Of a stretch of DNA of 64,000 nt, positions 22,908-33,579 are shown one piece after another (the first letter of the stretch is position 1; each line of letters starts with the position of its first letter). Under the pieces are notes generated by a model that searched no databases, had not been told where the DNA came from, and saw only the letters and a list, made by a program, of their open reading frames with translations. The position numbers and the translations under genes are program-made. Source of the DNA: Gerris lacustris. Its lineage: Eukaryota > Arthropoda > Insecta > Hemiptera > Gerridae. The stretch lies in NCBI GenBank assembly GCA_951217055.1, contig OX578276.1, positions 11,719,930 through 11,783,929 on the forward strand, written 5' to 3'.

Positions 22908-23440
22908 CGGCTCAATCCAAAAACTAAACTCGTAACTCAGTCTACAGGTAAACTTGATAAAAATGTTTGTAATCCAAATATACAATCTTTTTGATTCATA
23001 AGGTTACAAGCAGTGTACAAAATAGAAGTATTTTTAAAGTAAATTTTGAGGTAATAGAAAAATTTTAACCTGTGTTAGGGTCATTGATGTTACAAACTCT
23101 TAAACACATTGTTTTGTTGTAAGTCTATTACGATTTAGTTCTTAACCAGATACACTCCACCATATGTACTTACAGTAGTTTATCATTTTATTGTGTTTAA
23201 ATGTAAGCAAAATATATTACTCTCTGTTGGGATACTTATTAGAAAAACCTACTGACAAGTTCTCCAAATTTAGACGAAGAAATTTAGATTCCGACCCCCT
23301 TGTATCGAACCCATACACATGTACACTATTCCAACATGTTTTTCTAGCATTTATATAACTTGCAGACGGTTCCTTTTATATATACACGACTTAGTTCGCG
23401 TACACTTCTGTTAAATATTTTTGTAACTTACGGACAACAT

Positions 23441-24700
23441 AGTGTGCATACAATACAATTCTTCGTACGCACTAGTTTTCCAATATTGGTTCTATGTCAT
23501 TTGACAAACAAATTTTGATTTTTAGTTTAACTCTAACATTTAGTTGTACTTTTTTTTGTGTTGATTTTTTTTAAACCTTCGTTCTCCTATAGGTTAGAAT
23601 ATCATGTAAATATAGTTGTGTTGATTTTTAAACCTCTGATCTCCACAACCAACGTGCAAGTTCTACCTACACACGCACAATGTTCTGTATATCGACAACC
23701 AGTACGCCTAGTAACAAAATATTATTAAATCATTAAACTTTTTTAGACCGCCAATTATTTGTATACAGCACAGCACAATTCGTATAAGTTACTAGTTTTC
23801 CAATATTGGTTCTATGCCATTTGACAAAACAAATTTTGATTGATTTTTAGTTTAACTCTACCGAAATTTAGTTGTACTTTTTTACAAAGGTTGTTACAGT
23901 GTTACACTCGATGCGTACACTAAGGCAGCTCACACAACACAGACAACTATATCGAAAAAGGTGGCGGAGGTACCAACATTAGAAAAATAATATAATGTAA
24001 ATTCAGAGGTACCAACCACCAATTATTGCCATGTCTAGTAGCAGTCGTACCAATTATTGGCCTATCTAGTAGCCGCCGTACCAAACAGCCCCAAAAAATA
24101 GTTACTTGTCAAAAATCAAACAACCAGGTTTGTCAAACACCTTGTTTGTCAAACAACCAGGTTTGTCAAACACCTTGTTTGTCAAACACCTTGTTTGTCA
24201 AACACCTTGTTTGTCAAACACCTTGTTTGTCAAACTGTCCTACAAATAGTTACTTGTCAACATCAAACATCAAACAACCAGGTTTGTCAAACACCTTGTT
24301 TGTCAACAAACAAGGTGTTTGTTGACTGTTTTGTTATTGGAAAACTAGTAACTTATACGAATTGTGCTGTGCTGTATACAAATAATTGGCGGTCTAAAAA
24401 AGTTTAATGATTTAATAATATTTTGTTACTAGGCGTACTGGTTGTCGATATACAGAACATTGTGCGTGTGTAGGTAGAACTTGCACGTTGGTTGTGGAGA
24501 TCAGAGGTTTAAAAATCAACACAACTATATTTACATGATATTCTAACCTATAGGAGAACGAAGGTTTAAAAAAAATCAACACAAAAAAAAAGTACAACTA
24601 AATGTTAGAGTTAAACTAAAAATCAAAATTTGTTTGTCAAATGACATAGAACCAATATTGGAAAACTAGTGCGTACGAAGAATTGTATTGTATGCACACT
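23441..24700. repeat. Inner inverted repeat with separate symmetry centre
   Basis: The left half (23441 on) is the reverse complement of the right half (ending 24700), with the centre near 24070. Matching stretches include AGTGTGCATACAATACAATT and the 23541-23600 / 24541-24600 pair. The halves differ by small indels. This is a second palindrome nested inside the larger one but off its centre (24663). Confidence 0.88.
24097..24325. repeat. Short tandem repeats near the inner palindrome centre
   Basis: About ten copies of a 16-bp unit of two kinds, TGTCAAACACCTTGTT and TGTCAAACAACCAGGT, with some spacing. The array ends in a hairpin in which ACACCTTGTTTG meets its complement. The open frames across it are produced by the repeat and are not genes. 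Confidence 0.85.
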
Positions 24701-26420
24701 TAAATTTAAAAGTCAGTCTACAAATTAGTTTTATTGATTTAATAATATTTTGTTACTGGTGGTCGATATACAGACCATTGTGTGTGTGTGTGTGTAAGTA
24801 GAACTATGTTTTGGTAGACTACCTCAGCCATAATGTAATCATGTGCATGATCATTTGGACACTTGTTAGTTGTGGAGAACGGAGGTTTAAAAAATCAACA
24901 CAATTAAATACAAAATTGGTTTGCCAAATGACAAATATGGTAGGTGGCTTTGAGTACACGTTAAATTGAGACTACAGAGTAGTAATTTTGTAAGTAATGT
25001 ACATGTAATAATAATTAGTTAACAATAAGTAAGTAATGTAGCAATAATGTAAAAAAGTAGTAATCTTGTATGTAATAATGTACAAGTAATAATAAGTTTA
25101 CAATAATATTGTAATATTGTAGTAATGGTAGTTATATTTTTTAGTAAGTTACAGTAAGGAGATACAGAATAACATAAATATTGTTTTATTACAGTGTAAA
25201 TCTAACCATGCAAACAATTAAATTGTTAGACCTGTACTTTTAGATAATTTGTTATAAATTAATTACTTAAACTAGCTAATGTGTGTACAAAACAGCAGTT
25301 GGTTGGGTGTATGTGTTAAAATGGTGTATGTTTGTAACAGTATAAAATATAACAGAGCTAAATTTGGTGTACGCTCGTGCAACCATTCGTAAAACCTCCA
25401 TAAAAAACTATAAATCTTTCGGCTCTATGCTATATCTAAAACTTTGTCAACTCAGTTTGTGATATTCCTATTATTGTCCGTGATTTTGTTAAACTAGGCC
25501 TGTATGTATATTATATTTTCAATAGTACTTGATGGTCAGCTGTTTGCCTATGACAGATGTTATGCTTAACATTTACCAGCTTATTTCTTATCGACATTTT
25601 ATAATTTTGGATGTGGTGTAATTAAGTACCACTTGCAACAGACAGTACACCCCTTAAAAAAAAAAAGTACATCTAAAGTAAAGTTAAACTAAAAATCCAA
25701 TTTGTTTGTAACAGTCGTTATGTTCCCTGCAAACAGGTATACAACTAAATGTTAGAGGTAAACTAAAAAATGGCAGAACCAATATTGGAAATAAATAGTA
25801 CATTAAACGAATTTTATGCACACTAGAATGTAAATTAATTGGTAGTCTACAAATTAGTTTTATTGCTTTAATAATATTTTGTTACTGACGTACTGGTGGT
25901 CGATATACGGAGTTTGTGTTATGTGCGCAGGTAGAACTAAGTTTTGGCAGACATTCGAACTGTCATAATGTAATCGGGTATGTGTATGATCATTTGGACA
26001 GTGGAATCTAAACAATAAACAGTACTAACGAGGAACATCTAACTACTACTAGAATAAGTAAGTAATGTAGCAATAGTGTAAAAAAGTAGTAATGTCGAGA
26101 GTAATGTAATAATGTGTGTAGTTATATTGCTTAATATGTTACAGTATGTGTAGTAGGAGCTACCGAAGAACATAATATGGTTATTTTACAGTGTAAATCT
26201 AACCATGCAAACAATTAAATTGTTAGAACTGTACTTTTAGAGAAATGGTTATAACTTAATTACTTAAACTATGTATATCTGTGACATTATAAAAAATAAC
26301 AGAGCTACATTTGGTGTACGTTCGTACACACATTCGCAAAACTCCATAAATAAATAAAAAATTAATAAATCTTATGGATCTATGCTACATCTATAACTTT
26401 GTCAACTCAAATTGTTAATG

Positions 26421-28430
26421 TCACAGGACATTAACCTCTAAGTCTGTGTAAACTTTGTGTTACCGCAAAAAGGAAAATATGCGCCTGCTAAGTAATAGTA
26501 GAGGTATATGTGGTATAAGTAATATCAAATCTATATGTATCGCAGTGTGGCAAAAACACAATACAAAATAGTTGGTTCGCAGTTGACAAAATTCTACAAA
26601 ATAGTTTATGTTTTTAGCGTGCTATTTTATATGCTTAACAATAAAATCAAAAAGCTAATTATAATTAACTTAAATTGATAATACTAGTTTAAATAGCTGG
26701 ATAGATGTCGCGTGTGGTTAGTGGTTAATGCTACGGTAGAGGTTTAGAGGTGGAGAGGTGATATACGCTTAAAAAATATTTGTAAAAAACACATTAAGTA
26801 TGTTGTATGACCTACTTAGAAGTCGTTGACCTCCAGCATGATATGAGGTACCATTTCCGGTCCTAAAAATATTGCCTTAAATTTGATTAATAAAATACTA
26901 TCTTGCAAGAATAATTCAATTTTACACACTGGTTGTAACAGGTTGAATTAAAATTCTGTATATCTGGATTAGGTACATGTATTTTTTTTTTTTACCAAGT
27001 TTACCTGTAGGATGTGTTACGAGTTTTAGATTTTGGAGGGGAGACATCACATGGTATTAATCTCTACGTCTGTGTCGTGGTTAGAAGATGTGAACTTTGT
27101 ATGTGACCACAAAGGTATGAAAAAAATTATACACATGCTAGTTGTGGGGCCGACTGCAATTCTAATAGCAGAGTTAAAATAATTGTTTTATCGAATGGCA
27201 AGTCTCTATATGTGTCGCAGTTGACAAAAATTCGAATAGTTTGTTTTTTAATTTGTTAAAATATTAGGAAAAACATAGGTCGGGTGATAGTGTAACAATT
27301 ACACTTGTCAAGTTGTATACATTAACTTACACAGAAATATTTACAGCAAGTTGGTTATTAATAAAAAAAAAAAAGCTTGACAGATATACATCTAATTAAA
27401 ATGTATTGTAATTGTAAGTCTACAGGTATAATAGAATAAATTTATTATGGCATACAAATTGCATAGATAAAAGAGGGAAACTGTATTATATAAAAATTGA
27501 ATACCTGCGATAAAATTTTACAGAAACATTATAAGCACAAGACTCTAAATTCTGGTATAGAATTGTACATCAATGTTTTAATTATTAATTATTTTTTGTG
27601 GTTGTATTTCGCTTTCTGCTGTGTGTGTGTACTTTATACATTTTTATGTTTCTACACAAGTTAGATAATGCTGTTATAATATTAATTTGTTAAACAACAC
27701 CGGATTTAGATTATGTACAAATAAGTCGAAGATTAGGTACAATGAACAAATACAACGAGGGTTAGGTACAATGTACACACACACATATAATTATCAGACA
27801 CAATTTTATTTATATTATAATGTACATGCGTTACCAACAACAGCTAAAATAAATTATAAAATGTATATTATAAACCCCGTCACCTACATATCACATGCGT
27901 ATATAATACAACAAAATTCTTTTTTACCTTGGGGGGTATGGAATACGTATAAACAATAGTACTAAATTTTGTTTTCGTAATATTTTAATTTTGTATCTCT
28001 TGCTTATATTTGTTAACCATTTTTCTACAAACTGATCAACTACCTTATTTTGCAAGTAAAGGATAATGTGATTGAATTGATTTTAAAATAATTATAATTT
28101 AATTAAATAACTCATACAACTATTTTAAAAAGGCATTTTTTGGTTTTATTTTTATGTATGTAGGATTGTTTAAATTTGTATTGTATATGCAGTTGTATAA
28201 TTGTAGTTAAGGGATATTAAATTAGGAGTTGAAGTTAGGAATATAGTTTTAGGTAAAATATATGCATGTATTATAAACCTGTTATCTAACAACCAAGAAA
28301 ACAAATAATATAGATGTACAAAATTAGTGGGTATATATTACAATATGTATATCGGATATTTTAAATAAGAATCTACCACACACTTGTTTCGAGAATTTTT
28401 AATAACTTTTTAGTAAAATGTACAGAAAAG
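26421..28430. repeat. Right arm of the giant inverted repeat (about 2.0 kb)
   Basis: Mirror of 20896-22907. It ends at 28430 just after ATGTACAGAAAAG, the first four codons of the integrase tail gene. Beyond that the sequence is unrelated (AACAAATCTGTGTATAA), leaving only a nine-codon frame. So the repeat carries a second copy of the gene's 5' flank and start but not its body. Confidence 0.93.
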
Positions 28431-29274
28431 AACAAATCTGTGTATAATATCTATCTACATAGGGTTCTATATATTATCTAAATTCTGTACATGGTTTCTC
28501 TAATTTCTATAAACTTTAAGTAAGTATAATTGTATATGCCTGTATAATTTATTATTTCTCTGATTTTATTAATTTATAGTTTTGTTTTACAGGAAAAGTT
28601 GATAATGAGTTACGCCAAATTAAACCGGGGTGTGTATGTGTGTCAGTCGGTAAAAATTATAAAGTAATCACTAAAGAGAAAACTATATATCCTCGGTAAA
28701 CTTAAATATTTAGGATAATTTACTATGCACGTAACTTAACTACGAGTAAACTGGTTAAAATATACACTACTTTGTTAGAATTATTGTGAGAATGACTGTT
28801 AAAATAAGCATATGACAAGTGATAGAGATATGTACGCTACAAATACATATTTAGACATACATGTTTTATAACCCTGGGTAATATTAAAAACTCTGTAAAT
28901 TCGGTTGTAAATCGTGGGTATAGGCTAAACAGGTTAATAATAATTATTCTTTAATTTTGCGCGGGGGCAAATGTTTAAATTCAAATTAAAATATACTATT
29001 TAATATTATATATATATTGTATGTGTGTGTGTGTGTGTGTGTGAGCGTGTGCGTGTGGTACAGGCGGGAACAGGTTTTTGAATTAAAAATATTAAAACTC
29101 AACTACAAAACAAATATATATATAATACATATAAAAGAAAAACATTGACCGGGAAAAAGTTTTAATTCAAATAATAAAAACAAAAAACAGATGTTTGTAT
29201 TAGCTAAGTCAAAGAAAAAATATTTCTATATAAAAAGAGAACGCCGTTTAAATAATATGTAAGAGTGAGAAAGA

Positions 29275-29314
<40 letters not shown>

Positions 29315-29385
29315 GTGTAGTTTATAATAATATTTAAATATAGTGTTTCAAAATAGTCAAAAGAAATTTTAACGCTGAGGTCAAC
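28431..29385. other. AT-rich DNA right of the inverted repeat, with microsatellites
   Basis: No gene recognised. A short segment after TTTTACAG at about 28590 is open for some 35 codons (to about 28698) but matches nothing I know. (TG)n runs at about 29018-29042 and (AT)n at about 29278-29311. This should include the right edge of the Polinton insertion, which I could not locate. Confidence 0.45.
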
Positions 29386-29735
29386 AATATCATAGGCCGG
29401 CTGGAATCGAGGTCACGGCTCGGTCATAGCCAGACGCTGAGGCGTCAGTCCCGCTCTACCACTACCCCTCCACGTGTCTCTACAGAACGTGCCTCGCATT
29501 ATATACTACTTCTGGGTTGTAGAATATCAACTGGTTCCGTAGCTCTGTGGTAGAGCGCTGGCTTCACACCCAGTAGGCCCGGGTTCGAATCCCTGCCAAT
29601 TCACATGGATTATTTACGAATTGTATAAAGCGATATGGCTTATATACTACTTCTGGGTTGTAGATTATCAATTGGTATGCTGGTGTAGTGGCTAAGGCGT
29701 TGGACTCTCACCCAGTAGCTCGGGGTTCGATACTC
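29385..29735. repeat. Cluster of three tRNA-derived SINE-like units
   Basis: Two plus-strand units (about 29505-29605 and 29642-29735) share the leader TATACTACTTCTGGGTTGTA. Each has an A-box-like TAG(C/T)..(T/A)GTGG and a B-box-like GGTTCGA(A/T). A third on the minus strand (about 29470-29390) has GTGGTAGAGCGG and CCTCGATTCC. The anticodon loops come out at 8 nt and the acceptor stems do not pair, so these are not functional tRNA genes. Confidence 0.65.
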
Positions 29736-29878
29736 ATCAAAGGCACAGCTTTTTTACAGGTATTTCTCTACAAGATGGTGGACCAGGATATTCGGAAAAG
29801 GACCGGGAGATTTGAAAATTAAACAGGACCGCGAAATTTGAAAAATTCAAAAACCAAGATGGCCGACACGTGACGTCA

Positions 29879-30045
29879 GAGGGTGGTACACCTGGAGGGT
29901 GGCAGGGGGTGGCAGACCTGGAGGGGGGTAGTGGGGGAAGGGGGAGGAGTGGGGGGATAGTGGGGGAAGGGGGAGGAGTGGGAGGTGGGCGTGGCCTCAA
30001 GGAGTGGGGGTATGACGTAGGGGGTCAGGAGTGGGGGTCGGCCGA
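29879..30045 (+). repeat. G-rich tract with repeated GGGGGAAGGGGGAGGAGTGG
   Basis: Many runs of three to six G on the plus strand, partly as two direct copies of a ~30-bp unit. It has strong potential for G-quadruplex formation. The proline-rich frame opposite and the glycine-rich frame along it are by-products. It lies about 215 bp before the acceptor of the last Harbinger exon. Confidence 0.8.
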
Positions 30046-30643
30046 GGTGGCACAATACCTACTTCCACCATATGGTATATTGTCACCTTCAAGAATTTTC
30101 TTTTTCTGTCTTATCATATTTAGACATGTCACATGTCTCGGGAACTAAGCCCCTATAAATATAAAGTTTTGTTTAAAAATGGACATCATATTGCCACAGA
30201 ATTAATCTTGATTGATATAATAAAGTAATTATTTATAAATGCATGGTTTGCGTCTTGCAGGAGATTCTGGATATCCTCTCCTTTCATGGCTATTTACCTC
30301 CGTATCCAACGCTCAAGAGAGGACTCCCGAGGCAGCTTTTAACATGAGGCACTGCCAAGTGAGGTCCTGTGTAGAGAGGTGAAACGGCTTACTCAAAGCA
30401 ATATTCCGGTGTCTCCTCAAAGACAGGACCCTCCACTATACACCACCGAATGCAGGAAGAATTATATTGGCATGTGCTCTACTGCATAATGTTGCCATCA
30501 CCTTTAGGGAAGACAATTTTGCCCTGGAGGATGAGGATGACTTTCAACTAGAGTACGACAGGCTCCAACTTGAGCAAGATCAAGTATTGAGGAGGGAGGG
30601 GCAGCGAATTCGTGCTGACTATATAGCTAATAATTTCGGATAA

Positions 30644-31014
30644 ATTTTTATCAAATATTTAATTTAATATATGAAAATTTAATTGATAAATTGTGCTTGT
30701 TTCTTTAATTTTCCACCAATTTAATTTCCTATCTGTGATCCATGTTGTTTTCTAGTAAGCTTAAAACTGGAATGAAATCATCACTTTTCCTGTTTCAACA
30801 AGATAATATCTTGACATAAGACATGCCATAATATGTACTACAATTTAATGATCATCAAAAATGGCGTTTATATGATGCATTTGGCAAATTAATGAAACAT
30901 GTCATCTCTACACTCCCTTTCAAGAAGATAGATAGTTGTAGTAAAGATCCTTTTAGGGTAATAATAAAAAACGTCGATTATCTACGGCAACGTTTCGGCA
31001 ATCCTGCCATTCTC
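30644..31014. other. 3' flank of Harbinger copy 1
   Basis: No gene. Near 30965-31012 the minus strand reads ATGGCAGGATTGCCGAAACG, a repeat word often seen at 3' ends of retroelements, leading into the inverted repeat at 31015. The right terminus of Harbinger copy 1 was not identified. Confidence 0.4.
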
Positions 31015-31142
31015 AAGCCTGAAATATAGTTTATTTGCTGTAAAAAGTCGTTTCATTACCAACAATACATCAAGAACTAAACTTAAAAGTGTAAACACAT
31101 ACCTAAAATTCGGTGTTGTGAGGATCGTTAAGGTGGTAATAC
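31015..31142. repeat. Left copy of a 128-bp inverted repeat (Penelope-like)
   Basis: Reverse complement of 35014-35142 with about two substitutions and one length difference. It starts AAGCCTGAAATATAGTTTAT. The right copy abuts a Penelope-type endonuclease tail. Terminal repeats that may be inverted are known in Penelope-like elements, so this pair may bound such an element; that is inference. Confidence 0.8.
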
Positions 31143-31289
31143 AAAAGTTTTATTAAGGTACAATAATATGTTCCGTCGTCAACATTCTATCATCTCCTCC
31201 ACAACATCCTGTCTAAATTGACTTAACATCACTACGTCCATAACGGGACAGACTAGAGATTCAACATAAAAAGTAATAATAACATAATA

Positions 31290-31499
31290 ATTAATATAAA
31301 AATACCATTTTTGAAAACTGGTCTTATTTTCAACTTTTATTTTTATTTTTTATTTATTTATTTTTTTTTTTTGTGGTTTCTGTTTTCTTCGCCTTAATTG
31401 TTTCGATGTGCGAAATTTGGGGAAGATTGAAAGACGAGAAGTGGTTCAAAATTTGGATAATAGGTGTGCGATGAAACTTAAAAAGCAAAGAAATATGAC

Positions 31500-31536
<37 letters not shown>

Positions 31537-31665
31537 GTTTCTGTATTCTTTACCTTAGTTGTTTCCATGAGCAAAATTTGGGGAAGATTTAAATGCGGCG
31601 GAACTGGTTCAAAATCGAGGTAACGGAAACGTGCGATGACACTTACAAAGCAAAGTAATATATAA
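31290..31665. repeat. Copy of the ~148-bp repeat unit, with long T run
   Basis: Two partial units with CAAAATTTGGGGAAGATT, TGTGCGATGAAACTT and a long T run at 31505-31535. It shares its left flank (ATTTTT.AAAACTGGTCTTAT) with the array at 33580-34510. Confidence 0.8.
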
Positions 31666-33579
31666 GACCAGTAAAAACATACATATTAGATAATATTCTC
31701 TATCCAATGAGTTATATTTGTTTTATATGATTCATTAGCTTATGGAAACAGAACAAATATAATACTGTGATAGGCAACAGTAATGAAGATTATATTTGAG
31801 ATATCATTTGATTAGAAGTGATTGTGAGTTGATAATTATGATTTATATATTTCACCAAGGTCGGGTTGAAACGTTATTATGGTCTTGTCAATCACTCGAA
31901 CATAAATCGCAAAAATTACTATATCCTTAGACAAGTATAAATAAAATTATAAGAAACATAATTATCATTTTTATTGGAACGATGTTCCTTATGGCACGTT
32001 CTGGAGCCCGGGAGTGAATCCGAAAAAACTACCAAAATCACCGTCACGCAAAATCCGTCACGAAATCTACAGATGACGATAAATTGAGTAAAAGCTCACC
32101 GAGTTAGATGAAATTTGGTACACATGTTCATTTTACCAATGCCCAGGCTGAGTTCGTCGGAAAACATTATCCGCCCAAGCGTTCGCACGCAACGCGCGCG
32201 TAAACGTAAGCTTCAAAAGACGGAAAAAAGTGTTATTAAGGAAGCCTGTTACTTGACTTGTTTTGATTATTTTTGTTACATATGTCAAAAATGTCACTTT
32301 GTTTAGTAAATAAATAAAATATAATCATGCAAAATTTCACCCTGATACAAGCAGAAGCTGTAGAGTAGGGAAGAGATATATTTTATAATATTTTAAATTA
32401 ATTGGCTGGGTAGGTAGAAAACAGTCCTATTTCAATCCAAACTCCTTTAACAAACATACTCTTTCACTATAAACTCATCATTATAAACTGTTTTCTTATA
32501 TTCAATATATATTTATAGTAAGACGCTTGCTTTAATTATACAAATAATGATTTTCTTTTAATTTTGCCTTAACTCTGCTAGGTACAAACAGTTCGTTACT
32601 TTTAATTTTGTGTCTTTTCTAACTCCGCCATGTATAAGTAGTTAGCAATGTATACGTACTTAGCAGTGTGATTTTATAATTTATATTTAATGAAAAATGT
32701 AAGGAACTTCGTTCCTACCGGGTGTCCCGCGACACCACACGTTTTTTTTTTATTATTTTATAAGTCATCCAATTTTTGTTTAATTCAACAAAAGCAATCA
32801 TTTGGTATTAGACATAATTTTTCTAAGCACGAATTTGTTAATAAAATAATAATAATTGTATATTTATATTTACTTTACGGAGATGCATTCTTCAAAATAT
32901 CTTTTGACACCTCTTCCTTTCGCTCCATATTTTTATAATACAATCCTACAAAATTTTCCCCAAATATCCCTTTATATTAATATTTCTATTTTACAGTTTT
33001 TGCTCTTGGCTTGAAGCCATTTTATGAAACACATTTATCACGTATCTAGGTTTTATTATTTTTATTTTTCTTTGTATGAGAAAGAAATTGTAACTAATTC
33101 ATTGTATAATTTATTGTTGTAGCAATATATTTTATATTTATAGCATTTGAATTAATTTAAGTTAAATTATTATTAAAAATATATTCGTTATAGTTAACAA
33201 TATTTACTATTTAAAATTGTGCTTTTTCATTTTAAAGAAATGATTTTGAAAGAGAGAAATATGTTGTTTATTCTAAACTTACAAAAACAGGTGCCGCACC
33301 AAAAAAAAAAAAAAAAATAGACAACGTCTGTATATTTATACATATAGAGCTTTAATTATTATTAATATATCAAAATTTCAAAATTTATTACTTAACGGGT
33401 CGTTATTTCTTTGTGGGAATGAGCCAAATAAATTTCACAAATAAAAACCAGAATTACAAATTACAATTTATAAATGCATATTTAGATACATAGGGTCGTA
33501 TAGTTTCTATTACATAAATAAGCAAACAAAATATTATTTATTTATTTTTTAAAGGAAAATTATCATGTTTAATTATTAA
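31666..33579. other. AT-rich non-coding DNA between repeat arrays
   Basis: No coding gene recognised. A GC-richer block at about 31978-32230 includes GAAATTTGGTACACATGTTC, a word resembling one near 60249, so it is probably part of a dispersed repeat. Short hairpins GGAAC-TTC-GTTCC and GGTGTC-CCGC-GACACC sit at about 32703-32735. Confidence 0.45.

Larger units (their letters stand above)
22908..26420. repeat. Spacer of the giant inverted repeat, built from internal repeats
   Basis: About 3.5 kb, no gene recognised. The part from 22908 to about 23040 is a diverged copy of about 22270-22400 in the left arm. An inner palindrome fills 23441-24700. From about 24600 to 26420 a unit of roughly 1.0-1.15 kb is present twice. 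For example, GTGTAAATCTAACCATGCAA occurs at 25194 and 26191, and CTTTGTCAACTCA near 25440 and 26398. Confidence 0.75.
14164..28430. mobile_element. Polinton/Maverick (adintovirus-like) remnant
   Basis: Three neighbouring genes mark a Polinton-type element: a DUF8207-like protein (14164-14916, +), a protein-primed family B DNA polymerase (15673-19431, +) and the chromodomain tail of an rve integrase (20543-20908, -). The integrase tail abuts a 7.5-kb inverted-repeat block. No FtsK-like packaging ATPase, protease, major or minor capsid gene was found, and the catalytic core of the integrase is gone, so it is a deletion derivative. It lies wholly within the last intron of Harbinger copy 1. Outer borders and the expected 6-bp target duplication were not found; the coordinates given are the minimum supported span. 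Confidence 0.75.
9473..30643 (+). pseudogene. PIF/Harbinger transposase (copy 1), five exons, 18.5-kb last intron
   Basis: Exons read as 9473-10966, 11116-11308, 11395-11530, 11625-11763 and 30261-30643, each border with GT and AG. Exon 1 is mostly a 29-copy 15-residue repeat and ends with a Harbinger lead (DPFSLPVAQFKAHYRLSQEA). Exon 3 carries GAVDGTHVAI with the first catalytic D (codon 11435-11437). The last intron is phase 1 and splices THLL-G to GDSGYPLLSW, placing the second D at 30263-30265. The E is in RSCVER (30374-30376). So the D-D-E triad of DDE_Tnp_4 is present. Lesions: a one-base loss near 11136-11139, TAG at 11193-11195, and TGA at 30380-30382. The C-terminus is acidic (ALEDEDDFQLEYDRLQLEQD). 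The long intron holds a MITE and a Polinton remnant. Exon pairing is my inference from splice phase and family order. Confidence 0.82.

Noticed and set aside
24097..24325. CRISPR-like array
   Set aside because: Units are contiguous 16-bp tandem repeats without spacers of even length, in a eukaryotic sequence.
20896..28430. Normal terminal inverted repeats of a Polinton
   Set aside because: The element's genes lie outside the pair, not between the arms, and the outer break falls inside the integrase tail frame.
14164..28430. Capsid, packaging ATPase or protease genes of the Polinton
   Set aside because: I looked for Walker-type motifs and long open frames between the three recognised genes and found only AT-rich repeats.
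29530..29605. Functional tRNA gene, possibly with a UCA anticodon
   Set aside because: The anticodon loop has 8 nt, the T stem is mismatched and the acceptor arms do not pair; a second unit with the same leader points to a SINE.
29737..30000. Proline-rich protein on the minus strand
   Set aside because: It is the complement of the G-rich tract and has no other support.
31505..31535. Poly(T) run as the poly(A) end of a retrotransposon
   Set aside because: The same T run, of varying length, occurs in every unit of the 148-bp repeat, so it belongs to that unit.
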